From: Pieris napi
Lineage: Eukaryota > Arthropoda > Insecta > Lepidoptera > Pieridae
Reading direction: 5' to 3'
NCBI RefSeq assembly: GCF_905475465.1
Contig: NC_062252.1
Location: 6,386,001-6,450,000, forward strand
Length of the DNA stretch: 64,000 bases
The notes under the pieces are model-generated. The model worked only from the letters and a program-made list of their open reading frames with translations, made no database searches and was not told the DNA's origin. Positions within the stretch are counted from its first letter, which is position 1, and every line of letters starts with the position of its first letter. Positions 11,901 through 26,100 of the stretch are shown one piece after another. A program made the translations under genes and the position numbers.

Positions 11901-14900
11901 ATCAGCACTAAGGCTGTGTCAGGGTCTGCGCCTGATTTGTGTTCTTTCAGGTCAGCACCCATTACACTCTCAAAAGAGCTCCAGCACTAAGGCTGTGTCA
12001 GGGACTGCGCCTGATTTGTGTACTTTCAGGTCAGCACCCATAACACTCTCAAAAGAGCTCCAGCGCTAAGGCTGTGTCAGGGACTGCGCCTGAAATGTGT
12101 TCTTTCACATCAGCACCCATAACACTCTCAAAAGAGCTCTAGCACTAAGCCTATGTCAGGGACTGCGCCTGATTTGTGTTCTCTCAGGTCAGCACCCGTA
12201 ACACTCTCAAAAGAGCTCCAGCACTAAGGCTGTCAGGACTATGCCTGATATGTGTTAAAAAAACACATCTTTTAGGACAGCGCCCGTTGTACTCATAATA
12301 GAGCACCAGCACTAAGGCTGTCAGGACTATGCCTGATATGTGTTTAAAAAAACACATCTTTCGGGACAGCGCCCGTTATACTCATAAAAGAGCACCAGCA
12401 CTAAGGCTGTCAGGACTATGCCTGATATGTGTTTAAAAAAACACATCTTTCGGGACAGCGCCCGTTATACTCATAAAAGAGCACCAGCACTAAGGCTGTC
12501 AGGACTATGCCTGATATGTGTAAAAAAACACATCTTTCGGGACAGCGCCCGTTATACTCATAAAAGAGCATCAGCACTAAGGCTGTGTCAGGGTCTGCGC
12601 CTGATTTGTGTTCTTTCAGGTCAGCACCCATTACACTCTCAAAAGAGCTCCAGCACTAAGGCTGTGTCAGGGACTGCGCCTGATTTGTGTACTTTCAGGT
12701 CAGCACCCATAACACTCTCAAAAGAGCTCCAGCGCTAAGGCTGTGTCAGGGACTGCGCCTGAAATGTGTTCTTTCACATCAGCACCCATAACACTCTCAA
12801 AAGAGCTCTAGCACTAAGCCTATGTCAGGGACTGCGCCTGATTTGTGTTCTCTCAGGTCAGCACCCGTAACACTCTCAAAAGAGCTCCAGCACTAAGGCT
12901 GTCAGGACTATGCCTGATATGTGTTAAAAAAACACATCTTTTAGGACAGCGCCCGTTGTACTCATAATAGAGCACCAGCACTAAGGCTGTCAGGACTGCG
13001 CCTGATATGTGTTAAAAAAACACATCATTCGGGACAGCGCCCGTTACACTCATAAAAGAGCACCAGCACTAAGGCTGTCAGGACTGTGCCTGATATGTGT
13101 TAAAAAAACACATTATTCGGGACAGCGCCCGTTGTACTCATAAAAGAGCACCAGCACTAAGGCTGTCAGGACTATGCCTGATATGTGTTTAAAAAAACAC
13201 ATCTTTCGGGACAGCGCCCGTTATACTCATAAAAGAGCACCAGCACTAAGGCTGTCAGGACTATGCCTGATATGTGTAAAAAAACACATCTTTCGGGACA
13301 GCGCCCGTTATACTCATAAAAGAGCATCAGCACTAAGGCTGTCAGGACTATGCCTGATATGTGTTAAAAAACACATCTTTCGGGACAGCGCCCGTTATAC
13401 TCATAAAAGAGCATCAGCACTAAGGCTGTCAGGACTATGCCTGATATGTGTTTAAAAAAACACATCTTTCGGGACAGCGCCCGTTATACTCATAAAAGAG
13501 CACCAGCACTAAGGCTGTCAGGACTATGCCTGATAGGTGTAAAAAAACACATCTTTCGGGACAGCGCCCGTTATACTCATAAAAGAGCATCAGCACTAAG
13601 GCTGTCAGGACTATGCCTGATATGTGTTTAAAAAAACACATCTTTCGGGTCAGCGCCCGTTATACTCATAAAAGAGCACCAGCACTAAGGCTGTCAGGAC
13701 TATGCCTGATATGTGTTTAAAAAAACACATCTTTCGGGACAGCGCCCGTTATACTCATAAAAGAGCACCAGCACTAAGGCTGTCATCAACGTGAACCGGC
13801 CGGCGCAGTGCGCTCGACGGTTTCGCTCCACAAATATACCGAGAGCAATAGTCTACGTCGGCATTGGAACTGGCGCGGCGCGCGACCGCCGAATGTTTCT
13901 CGTAGAGCGTTGAGAGTCGGTTTTAATTTTATGATTGATGTGTACATATTATGTAATGTAAAGAGCACTAAGGCTGTCAGGACTATGCCTGATATGTGTT
14001 TAAAAAAACACATCTTTCGGGACAGCGCCCGTTATACTCATAAAAGAGCACCAGCACTAAGGCTGTCAGGACTATGCCTGATATGTGTTAAAAAACACAT
14101 CTTTCGGGACAGCGCCCGTTGTACTCATAAAAGAGCACCAGCACTAAGGCTGTCAGGACTATGCCTGATATGTGTTTAAAAAAACACATCTTTCGGGACA
14201 GCGCCCGTTATACTCATAAAAGAGCACCAGCACTAAGGCTGTCAGGACTATGCCTGATATGTGTTTAAAAAAACACATCTTTCGGGACAGCGCCCGTTAT
14301 ACTCATAAAAGAGCACCAGCACTAAGGCTGTCAGGACTATGCCTGATATGTGTAAAAAAACACATCTTTCGGGACAGCGCCCGTTATACTCATAAAAGAG
14401 CATCAGCACTAAGGCTGTCAGGACTATGCCTGATATGTGTTAAAAAACACATCTTTCGGGACAGCGCCCGTTATACTCATAAAAGAGCATCAGCACTAAG
14501 GCTGTCAGGACTATGCCTGATATGTGTTTAAAAAAACACATCTTTCGGGACAGCGCCCGTTATACTCATAAAAGAGCACCAGCACTAAGGCTGTCAGGAC
14601 TATGCCTGATATGTGTAAAAAAACACATCTTTCGGGACAGCGCCCGTTATACTCATAAAAGAGCATCAGCACTAAGGCTGTCAGGACTATGCCTGATATG
14701 TGTTTAAAAAAACACATCTTTCGGGACAGCGCCCGTTATACTCTCAAAAGAGCTCCAGCACTAAGGCTGTGTCAGGGACTGCGCCTGATTTGTGTTCTTT
14801 TAGGTCAGCACCGGTAACACTCTCAAAAGAGCTCCAGCACTAAGGCTGTGTCAGGGACTGCGCCTGAAATGTGTTCTTTCACATCAGCACCCAAAACGCT

Positions 14901-17900
14901 CTCAAAAGAGCTCCAGCACTAAGGCTGTGTCAGGGTCTGCGCCTGATTTGTGTTCTTTCATGTCAGCACCCATTACACTCTCAAAAGAGCTCCAGCACTA
15001 AGGCTGTGTCAGGGACTGCGCCTGATTTGTGTTCTTTCAGGTCAGCACCCATAACACTCTCAAAAGAGCTCCAGCGCTAAGGCTGTGTCAGGGACTGCGC
15101 CTGAAATGTGTTCTTTCACATCAGCACCCATAACACTCTCAAAAGAGCTCTAGCACTAAGCCTATGTCAGGGACTGCGCCTGATTTGTGTTCTCTCAGGT
15201 CAGCACCCGTAACACTCTCAAAAGAGCTCCAGCACTAAGGCTGTCAGGACTATGCCTGATATGTGTTAAAAAAACACATCTTTTAGGACAGCGCCCGTTG
15301 TACTCATAATAGAGCACCAGCACTAAGGCTGTCAGGACTGCGCCTGATATGTGTTAAAAAAACACATCATTCGGGACAGCGCCCGTTACACTCATAAAAG
15401 AGCACCAGCACTAAGGCTGTCAGGACTATGCCTGATATGTGTTAAAAAAACACATTATTCGGGACAGCGCCCGTTGTACTCATAAAAGAGCACCAGCACT
15501 AAGGCTGTCAGGACTATGCCTGATATGTGTTTAAAAAAACACATCTTTCGGGACAGCGCCCGTTATACTCATAAAAGAGCACCAGCACTAAGGCTGTCAG
15601 GACTATGCCTGATATGTGTAAAAAAACACATCTTTCGGGACAGCGCCCGTTATACTCATAAAAGAGCATCAGCACTAAGGCTGTCAGGACTATGCCTGAT
15701 ATGTGTTAAAAAACACATCTTTCGGGACAGCGCCCGTTATACTCATAAAAGAGCATCAGCACTAAGGCTGTCAGGACTATGCCTGATATGTGTTTAAAAA
15801 AACACATCTTTCGGGACAGCGCCCGTTATACTCATAAAAGAGCACCAGCACTAAGGCTGTCAGGACTATGCCTGATATGTGTAAAAAAACACATCTTTCG
15901 GGACAGCGCCCGTTATACTCATAAAAGAGCATCAGCACTAAGGCTGTCAGGACTATGCCTGATATGTGTTTAAAAAAACACATCTTTCGGGACAGCGCCC
16001 GTTATACTCATAAAAGAGCACCAGCACTAAGGCTGTCAGGACTATGCCTGATATGTGTTAAAAAACACATCTTTCGGGACAGCGCCCGTTGTACTCATAA
16101 AAGAGCACCAGCACTAAGGCTGTCAGGACTATGCCTGATATGTGTTTAAAAAAACACATCTTTCGGGACAGCGCCCGTTATACTCATAAAAGAGCACCAG
16201 CACTAAGGCTGTCAGGACTATGCCTGATATGTGTTTAAAAAAACACATCTTTCGGGACAGCGCCCGTTATACTCATAAAAGAGCACCAGCACTAAGGCTG
16301 TCAGGACTATGCCTGATATGTGTAAAAAAACACATCTTTCGGGACAGCGCCCGTTATACTCATAAAAGAGCATCAGCACTAAGGCTGTGTCAGGGTCTGC
16401 GCCTGATTTGTGTTCTTTCAGGTCAGCACCCATTACACTCTCAAAAGAGCTCCAGCACTAAGGCTGTGTCAGGGACTGCGCCTGATTTGTGTACTTTCAG
16501 GTCAGCACCCATAACACTCTCAAAAGAGCTCCAGCGCTAAGGCTGTGTCAGGGACTGCGCCTGAAATGTGTTCTTTCACATCAGCACCCATAACACTCTC
16601 AAAAGAGCTCTAGCACTAAGCCTATGTCAGGGACTGCGCCTGATTTGTGTTCTCTCAGGTCAGCACCCGTAACACTCTCAAAAGAGCTCCAGCACTAAGG
16701 CTGTGTCAGGGACTGCGCCTGAAATGTGTTCTTTCACATCAGCACCCATAACACTCTCAAAAGAGCTCTAGCACTAAGCCTATGTCAGGGACTGCGCCTG
16801 ATTTGTGTTCTCTCAGGTCAGCACCCGTAACACTCTCAAAAGAGCTCCAGCACTAAGGCTGTCAGGACTATGCCTGATATGTGTTAAAAAAACACATCTT
16901 TTAGGACAGCGCCCGTTGTACTCATAATAGAGCACCAGCACTAAGGCTGTCAGGACTGCGCCTGATATGTGTTAAAAAAACACATCATTCGGGACAGCGC
17001 CCGTTACACTCATAAAAGAGCACCAGCACTAAGGCTGTCAGGACTGTGCCTGATATGTGTTAAAAAAACACATTATTCGGGACAGCGCCCGTTGTACTCA
17101 TAAAAGAGCACCAGCACTAAGGCTGTCAGGACTATGCCTGATATGTGTTTAAAAAAACACATCTTTCGGGACAGCGCCCGTTATACTCATAAAAGAGCAC
17201 CAGCACTAAGGCTGTCAGGACTATGCCTGATATGTGTAAAAAAACACATCTTTCGGGACAGCGCCCGTTATACTCATAAAAGAGCATCAGCACTAAGGCT
17301 GTCAGGACTATGCCTGATATGTGTTAAAAAACACATCTTTCGGGACAGCGCCCGTTATACTCATAAAAGAGCATCAGCACTAAGGCTGTCAGGACTATGC
17401 CTGATATGTGTTTAAAAAAACACATCTTTCGGGACAGCGCCCGTTATACTCATAAAAGAGCACCAGCACTAAGGCTGTCAGGACTATGCCTGATATGTGT
17501 AAAAAAACACATCTTTCGGGACAGCGCCCGTTATACTCATAAAAGAGCATCAGCACTAAGGCTGTCAGGACTATGCCTGATATGTGTTTAAAAAAACACA
17601 TCTTTCGGGTCAGCGCCCGTTATACTCATAAAAGAGCACCAGCACTAAGGCTGTCAGGACTATGCCTGATATGTGTTTAAAAAAACACATCTTTCGGGAC
17701 AGCGCCCGTTATACTCATAAAAGAGCACCAGCACTAAGGCTGTCATCAACGTGAACCGGCCGGCGCAGTGCGCTCGACGGTTTCGCTCCACAAATATACC
17801 GAGAGCAATAGTCTACGTCGGCATTGGAACTGGCGCGGCGCGCGACCGCCGAATGTTTCTCGTAGAGCGTTGAGAGTCGGTTTTAATTTTATGATTGATG

Positions 17901-20900
17901 TGTACATATTATGTAATGTAAAGAGCACTAAGGCTGTCAGGACTATGCCTGATATGTGTTTAAAAAAACACATCTTTCGGGACAGCGCCCGTTATACTCA
18001 TAAAAGAGCACCAGCACTAAGGCTGTCAGGACTATGCCTGATATGTGTAAAAAAACACATCTTTCGGGACAGCGCCCGTTATACTCATAAAAGAGCATCA
18101 GCACTAAGGCTGTCAGGACTATGCCTGATATGTGTTTAAAAAAACACATCTTTCGGGACAGCGCCCGTTATACTCTCAAAAGAGCTCCAGCACTAAGGCT
18201 GTGTCAGGGACTGCGCCTGATTTGTGTTCTTTTAGGTCAGCACCGGTAACACTCTCAAAAGAGCTCCAGCACTAAGGCTGTGTCAGGGACTGCGCCTGAA
18301 ATGTGTTCTTTCACATCAGCACCCATAACGCTCTCAAAAGAGCTCCAGCACTAAGGCTGTGTCAGGGTCTGCGCCTGATTTGTGTTCTTTCATGTCAGCA
18401 CCCATTACACTCTCAAAAGAGCTCCAGCACTAAGGCTGTGTCAGGGACTGCGCCTGATTTGTGTTCTTTCAGGTCAGCACCCATAACACTCTCAAAAGAG
18501 CTCCAGCGCTAAGGCTGTGTCAGGGACTGCGCCTGAAATGTGTTCTTTCACATCAGCACCCATAACACTCTCAAAAGAGCTCTAGCACTAAGCCTATGTC
18601 AGGGACTGCGCCTGATTTGTGTTCTCTCAGGTCAGCACCCGTAACACTCTCAAAAGAGCTCCAGCACTAAGGCTGTCAGGACTATGCCTGATATGTGTTA
18701 AAAAAACACATCTTTTAGGACAGCGCCCGTTGTACTCATAATAGAGCACCAGCACTAAGGCTGTCAGGACTGCGCCTGATATGTGTTAAAAAAACACATC
18801 ATTCGGGACAGCGCCCGTTACACTCATAAAAGAGCACCAGCACTAAGGCTGTCAGGACTATGCCTGATATGTGTTAAAAAAACACATTATTCGGGACAGC
18901 GCCCGTTGTACTCATAAAAGAGCACCAGCACTAAGGCTGTCAGGACTATGCCTGATATGTGTTTAAAAAAACACATCTTTCGGGACAGCGCCCGTTATAC
19001 TCATAAAAGAGCACCAGCACTAAGGCTGTCAGGACTATGCCTGATATGTGTAAAAAAACACATCTTTCGGGACAGCGCCCGTTATACTCATAAAAGAGCA
19101 TCAGCACTAAGGCTGTCAGGACTATGCCTGATATGTGTTAAAAAACACATCTTTCGGGACAGCGCCCGTTATACTCATAAAAGAGCATCAGCACTAAGGC
19201 TGTCAGGACTATGCCTGATATGTGTTTAAAAAAACACATCTTTCGGGACAGCGCCCGTTATACTCATAAAAGAGCACCAGCACTAAGGCTGTCAGGACTA
19301 TGCCTGATATGTGTAAAAAAACACATCTTTCGGGACAGCGCCCGTTATACTCATAAAAGAGCATCAGCACTAAGGCTGTCAGGACTATGCCTGATATGTG
19401 TTTAAAAAAACACATCTTTCGGGTCAGCGCCCGTTATACTCATAAAAGAGCACCAGCACTAAGGCTGTCAGGACTATGCCTGATATGTGTTTAAAAAAAC
19501 ACATCTTTCGGGACAGCGCCCGTTATACTCATAAAAGAGCCCCAGCACTAAGGCTGTCAGGACTATGCCTGATATGTGTTTAAAAAAACACATCTTTCGG
19601 GACAGCGCCCGTTATACTCATAAAAGAGCCCCAGCACTAAGGCTGTCAGGACTATGCCTGATATGTGTTAAAAAACACATCTTTCGGGACAGCGCCCGTT
19701 GTACTCATAAAAGAGCACCAGCACTAAGGCTGTCAGGACTATGCCTGATATGTGTTTAAAAAAACACATCTTTCGGGACAGCGCCCGTTATACTCATAAA
19801 AGAGCCCCAGCACTAAGGCTGTCAGGACTATGCCTGATATGTGTTAAAAAACACATCTTTCGGGACAGCGCCCGTTGTACTCATAAAAGAGCACCAGCAC
19901 TAAGGCTGTCAGGACTATGCCTGATATGTGTTTAAAAAAACACATCTTTCGGGACAGCGCCCGTTATACTCATAAAAGAGCACCAGCACTAAGGCTGTCA
20001 GGACTATGCCTGATATGTGTTTAAAAAAACACATCTTTCGGGACAGCGCCCGTTATACTCATAAAAGAGCACCAGCACTAAGGCTGTCAGGACTATGCCT
20101 GATATGTGTAAAAAAACACATCTTTCGGGACAGCGCCCGTTATACTCATAAAAGAGCATCAGCACTAAGGCTGTCAGGACTATGCCTGATATGTGTTAAA
20201 AAACACATCTTTCGGGACAGCGCCCGTTATACTCATAAAAGAGCTCCAGCACTAAGGCTGTGTCAGGGACTGCGCCTGATTTGTGTTCTTTTAGGTCAGC
20301 ACCGGTAACACTCTCAAAAGAGCTCCAGCACTAAGGCTGTGTCAGGGACTGCGCCTGAAATGTGTTCTTTCACATCAGCACCCATAACGCTCTCAAAAGA
20401 GCTCCAGCACTAAGGCTGTGTCAGGGTCTGCGCCTGATTTGTGTTCTTTCAGGTCAGCACCCATTACACTCTCAAAAGAGCTCCAGCACTAAGGCTGTGT
20501 CAGGGACTGCGCCTGATTTGTGTTCTTTCAGGTCAGCACCCATAACACTCTCAAAAGAGCTCCAGCGCTAAGGCTGTGTCAGGGACTGCGCCTGAAATGT
20601 GTTCTTTCACATCAGCACCCATAACACTCTCAAAAGAGCTCTAGCACTAAGCCTATGTCAGGGACTGCGCCTGATTTGTGTTCTCTCAGGTCAGCACCCG
20701 TAACACTCTCAAAAGAGCTCCAGCACTAAGGCTGTCAGGACTATGCCTGATATGTGTTAAAAAAACACATCTTTTAGGACAGCGCCCGTTGTACTCATAA
20801 TAGAGCACCAGCACTAAGGCTGTCAGGACTGCGCCTGATATGTGTTAAAAAAACACATCATTCGGGACAGCGCCCGTTACACTCATAAAAGAGCACCAGC

Positions 20901-21796
20901 ACTAAGGCTGTCAGGACTATGCCTGATATGTGTTAAAAAAACACATTATTCGGGACAGCGCCCGTTGTACTCATAAAAGAGCACCAGCACTAAGGCTGTC
21001 AGGACTATGCCTGATATGTGTTTAAAAAAACACATCTTTCGGGACAGCGCCCGTTATACTCATAAAAGAGCACCAGCACTAAGGCTGTCAGGACTATGCC
21101 TGATATGTGTAAAAAAACACATCTTTCGGGACAGCGCCCGTTATACTCATAAAAGAGCATCAGCACTAAGGCTGTCAGGACTATGCCTGATATGTGTTAA
21201 AAAACACATCTTTCGGGACAGCGCCCGTTATACTCATAAAAGAGCATCAGCACTAAGGCTGTCAGGACTATGCCTGATATGTGTTTAAAAAAACACATCT
21301 TTCGGGACAGCGCCCGTTATACTCATAAAAGAGCACCAGCACTAAGGCTGTCAGGACTATGCCTGATATGTGTAAAAAAACACATCTTTCGGGACAGCGC
21401 CCGTTATACTCATAAAAGAGCATCAGCACTAAGGCTGTCAGGACTATGCCTGATATGTGTTTAAAAAAACACATCTTTCGGGTCAGCGCCCGTTATACTC
21501 ATAAAAGAGCACCAGCACTAAGGCTGTCAGGACTATGCCTGATATGTGTTTAAAAAAACACATCTTTCGGGACAGCGCCCGTTATACTCATAAAAGAGCC
21601 CCAGCACTAAGGCTGTCATCAACGTGAACCGGCCAGCGCAGTGCGCTCGACGGTTTCGCTCCACAAATATACCGAGAGCAATAGTCTACGTCGGCATTGG
21701 AACTGGCGCGGCGCGCGACCGCCGAATGTTTCTCGTAGAGCGTTGAGAGTCGGTTTTAATTTTATGATTGATGTGTACATATTATGTAATGTAAAG
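5544..21796. repeat. 178-bp insertion units, early subfamily (7 more copies)
   Basis: Copies start at 5544, 7376, 8013, 9845, 13786, 17746 and 21619, each about 178 bp and nearly identical to the copy at 3380. All share GGAACTGGCGCGG, GTTTTAATTTT and the right junction TGTAAAGAGCACTAAGG. All sit at the same monomer position, after AAGGCTGTCA. Their spacing follows the local higher-order repeats, so they have been multiplied with the array and did not transpose one by one. The coordinates given span the group, not a continuous feature. Confidence 0.9.
8400..15720. repeat. Higher-order duplication, 3941-bp offset
   Basis: About 3.4 kb from 8400-11780 recurs at 12341-15720. Landmarks at 8477/12418, 9233/13174, 9845/13786 (178-bp insertion), 10309/14250, 10930/14871 and 11575/15516 are all separated by exactly 3941 bp. 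A few point differences separate the copies (for example one base at 13535 turning TATGTGT into TAGGTGT). The copies diverge in structure after about 11780/15720. This is the largest clean duplication in the A-dominant region. Confidence 0.88.
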
Positions 21797-22255
21797 AGCA
21801 CTAAGGCTGTCAGGACTATGCCTGATATGTGTTTAAAAAAACACATCTTTCGGGACAGCGCCCGTTATACTCATAAAAGAGCACCAGCACTAAGGCTGTC
21901 AGGACTATGCCTGATATGTGTTAAAAAACACATCTTTCGGGACAGCGCCCGTTGTACTCATAAAAGAGCACCAGCACTAAGGCTGTCAGGACTATGCCTG
22001 ATATGTGTTTAAAAAAACACATCTTTCGGGACAGCGCCCGTTATACTCATAAAAGAGCACCAGCACTAAGGCTGTCAGGACTATGCCTGATATGTGTTTA
22101 AAAAAACACATCTTTCGGGACAGCGCCCGTTATACTCATAAAAGAGCACCAGCACTAAGGCTGTCAGGACTATGCCTGATATGTGTTTAAAAAAACACAT
22201 CTTTCGGGACAGCGCCCGTTTTACTCATAAAAGAGCACCAGCACTAAGGCTGTCA

Positions 22256-23095
22256 TCAACGTGAACCGGCCGGCGCAGTGCGCTCGACGGTTTCGCTCCA
22301 CAAATATACCGAGAGCAATAGTCTACGTCGGCATTGGAACGGGCGCGGCGTGCGACCGCCGAATGTTTCTCGTAGAGCGTTGAGAGTCGGTTTTAATTTT
22401 ATGATTGATGTGTACATATTATGTAATGTAAAAGAGCTCTAAGGCTGTCAGGACTATGCCTGATATGTTTAAAAAAACACATCTTTCGGGACAGCGCCCG
22501 TTATACTCATAAAAGAGCACCAGCACTAAGGCTGTCAGGACTGCGCCTGATATGTGTTGAAAAAAACACATCTTTCGGGACAGCGCCCGTTATACTCATA
22601 AAAGAGCACCAGCACTAAGGCTGTCATCAACGTGAACCGGCCGGCGCAGTGCGCTCGACGGTTTCGCTCCACAAATATACCGAGAGCAATAGTCTACGTC
22701 GGCATTGGAACGGGCGCGGCGCGCGACCGCCGAATGTTTCTCGTAGAGCGATGAGAGTCGGTTTCAATTTTATGATTGATGTGTACATATTATGTAATGT
22801 AAAAGAGCTCTAAGGCTGTCAGGACTATGCCTGATATGTGTTGAAAAAAACACATCTTTCGGGACAGCGCCCGTTATACTCATAAAAGAGCACCAGCACT
22901 AAGGCTGTCATCAACGTGAACCGGCCGGGGCAGTGCGCTCGACAGTTTCGCTCAACAAATATACCGAGAGCAATAGTCTACGTCGGCATTGGAACGGGCG
23001 TGGCGCGCGACCGCCGAATGTTTCTCGTAGAGCGTTGAGAGTCGGTTTCAATTTTATGATTGATGTGTACATATTATGTAATGTAAAAGAGCTCT
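22256..23095. repeat. 178-bp insertion units, three copies at the A/B boundary
   Basis: Copies start at 22256, 22627 and 22911, separated by only one or two A monomers. They belong to the late subfamily: GGAACGGGCGCGG or GGAACGGGCGTGG, and right junction TGTAAAAGAGCTCTAAGG. The first retains GTTTTAATTTT; the other two read GTTTCAATTTT. The subfamily change occurs between 21619 and 22256. Confidence 0.9.
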
Positions 23096-23187
23096 AAGGC
23101 TGTCAGGACTGCGCCTGATATGTGTTGAAAAAAACACATCTTTCGGGACAGCACCCGTTATACTCATAAAAGAGCACCAGCACTAAG

Positions 23188-26100
23188 GCTATGTCAGGGA
23201 CTGCGCCTGATTTGTGTTCTTTCAGGTCAGCACCCATAACACTCTCAAAAGAGCTCCAGCACTAAGGCTGTGTCAGGGACTGCGCCTGATTTGTGTTCTT
23301 TCAGGTCAGCACCCATAACACTCTCAAAAGAGCTCCAGCACTAAGGCTGTGTCAGGGACTGCGCCTGATTTGTGTTCTTTCAGGTCAGCACCCGTAACAC
23401 TCTCAAAAGAGCTCCAGCACTAAGGCTATGTCAGGGACTGCACCTGATTTGTGTTCTTTCAGGTCAGCTTCCATAACACTCTCAAAAGAGCTCCAGCACT
23501 AAGGCTATGTCAGGGACTGCGCCTGATTTGTGTTCTTTCAGGTCAGCACCCATAACACTCTCAAAAGAGCTCCAGCACTAAGGCTGTGTCAGGGACTGCG
23601 CCTGATTTGTGTTCTTTCAGGTCAGCACCCATAACACTCTCAAAAGAGCTCCAGCACTAAGGCTGTGTCAGGGACTGCGCCTGATTTGTGTTCTTTCAGG
23701 TCAGCACCCATAACACTCTCAAAAGAGCTCCAGCACTAAGGCTATGTCAGGGACTGCACCTGATTTGTGTTCTTTCAGGTCAGCTTCCATAACACTCTCA
23801 AAAGAGCTCCAGCACTAAGGCTGTGTCAGGGACTGCGCCTGAAATGTGTTCTTTCACATCAGCACCCATAAAACTCTAAAAAGAGCTCCAGCACTAAGGC
23901 TGTGTCAGGGACTGCGCCTGATTTATGTTCTTTCAGGTCAGCACCCATGACACTCTCAAAAGAGCTCCAGCACTAAGGCTGTGTCAGGGACTGCGCCTGA
24001 TTTGTGTTCTTTCAGGTCAGCACCCATAACACTCTCAAAAGAGCTCCAGCACTAAGGATGTGTCAGGGACTGCGCCTGAAATGTGTTCTTTCACATCAGC
24101 ACCCATAACACTCTCAAAAGAGCTACAGCACTAAGGCTGTGTCAGGGACTGCGCCTGATTTGTGTTCTTTCAGGTTAGCACCCGTAACACTCTCAAAAGA
24201 GCTCCAGCACTAAGGCTATGTCAGGGACTGCGCCTGATTTGTGTTCTTTCAGGTCAGCACCCATAACACTCTCAAAAGAGCTCCAGCACTAAGGCTGTGT
24301 CAGGGACTGCGCCTGATTTGTGTTCTTTCAGGTCAGCACCCGTAACACTCTCAAAAGAGCTCCAGCACTAAGGCTGTGTCAGGGACTGCGCCTGATTTGT
24401 GTTCTTTCAGGTCAGCACCCATAACACTCTCAAAAGAGCTCCAGCACTAAGGCTATGTCAGGGACTGCACCTGATTTGTGTTCTTTCAGGTCAGCTTCCA
24501 TAACACTCTCAAAAGAGCTCCAGCACTAAGGCTGTGTCAGGGACTGCGCCTGAAATGTGTTCTTTCACATCAGCACCCATAACACTCTCAAAAGAGCTCC
24601 AGCACTAAGGCTGTGTCAGGGACTGCGCCTGATTTATGTTCTTTCAGGTCAGCACCCATAACACTCTCAAAAGAGCTCCAGCACTAAGGCTGTGTCAGGG
24701 ACTGCGCCTGATTTGTGTTCTTTCAGGTCAGCTTCCATAACACTCTCAAAAGAGCTCCAGCACTAAGGCTGTGTCAGGGACTGCGCCTGAAATGTGTTCT
24801 TTCACATCAGCACCCATAACACTCTCAAAAGAGCTCCAGCACTAAGGCTGTGTCAGGGACTGCGCCTGATTTATGTTCTTTCAGGTCAGCACCCATAACA
24901 CTCTCAAAAGAGCTCCAGCACTAAGGCTGTGTCAGGGACTGCGCCTGATTTGTGTTCTTTCAGGTCAGCACCCATAACACTCTCAAAAGAGCTCCAGCAC
25001 TAAGGCTGTGTCAGGGACTGCGCCTGATTTGTGTTCTTTCAGGTCAGCACCCATAACACTCTCAAAAGAGCTACAGCACTAAGGCTGTGTCAGGGACTGC
25101 GCCTGATTTGTGTTCTTTCAGGTTAGCACCCGTAACACTCTCAAAAGAGCTCCAGCACTAAGGCTATGTCAGGGACTGCGCCTGATTTGTGTTCTTTCAG
25201 GTTAGCACCCGTAACACTCTCAAAAGAGCTCCAGCACTAAGGCTATGTCAGGGACTGCGCCTGATTTGTGTTCTTTCAGGTCAGCACCCATAACACTCTC
25301 AAAAGAGCTCCAGCACTAAGGCTGTGTCAGGGACTGCGCCTGATTTGTGTTCTTTCAGGTCAGCACCCATAACACTCTCAAAAGAGCTCCAGCACTAAGG
25401 CTGTGTCAGGGACTGCGCCTGATTTGTGTTCTTTCAGGTCAGCACCCATAACACTCTCAAAAGAGCTCCAGCACTAAGGCTATGTCAGGGACTGCAGCTG
25501 ATTTGTGTTCTTTCAGGTCAGCTTCCATAACACTCTCAAAAGAGCTCCAGCACTAAGGCTATGTCAGGGACTGCGCCTGATTTGTGTTCTTTCAGGTCAG
25601 CACCCATAACACTCTCAAAAGAGCTCCAGCACTAAGGCTATGTCAGGGACTGCACCTGATTTGTGGTCTTTCAGGTCAGCTTCCATAACACTCTCAAAAG
25701 AGCTCCAGCACTAAGGCTGTGTCAGGGACTGCGCCTGATTTGTGTTCTTTCAGGTCAGCACCCATAACACTCTCAAAAGAGCTCCAGCACTAAGGATGTG
25801 TCAGGGACTGCGCCTGAAATGTGTTCTTTCACATCAGCACCCATAACACTCTCAAAAGAGCTACAGCACTAAGGCTGTGTCAGGGACTGCGCCTGATTTG
25901 TGTTCTTTCAGGTTAGCACCCGTAACACTCTCAAAAGAGCTCCAGCACTAAGGCTATGTTAGGGACTGCGCCTGATTTGTGTTCTTTTAGGTCAGCACCC
26001 ATAACACTCTCAAAAGAGCTCCAGCACTAAGGCTGTGTCAGGGACTGCGCCTGATTTGTGTTCTTTCAGGTCAGCACCCGTAACACTCTCAAAAGAGCTC

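Larger units (their letters stand above)
1680..23187. repeat. A-dominant satellite with higher-order repeats
   Basis: About 21.5 kb of A monomers (86-89 bp; length varies mainly in the A-tract of the central dyad) with intercalated B blocks at approximately 1855-2490, 4155-4650, 6165-6485, 8635-8955, 10795-11290, 11915-12230, 12585-12895, 14735-15240, 16380-16855, 18170-18670 and 20240-20730. Units near each other are almost identical and the same ordered series of variant units recurs, so the array is organised in higher-order repeats. Monomers of 87 bp keep reading frame, so both strands show open frames of 60-160 codons; these are repeat artefacts. No gene is seen here. Confidence 0.95.

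Noticed and set aside
2768..22012. Dozens of open frames of 60-164 codons in the A satellite, both strands
   Set aside because: They are the same repeat read in different frames, begin at whatever ATG or alternative start the monomer offers, exist on both strands, and resemble no protein family.
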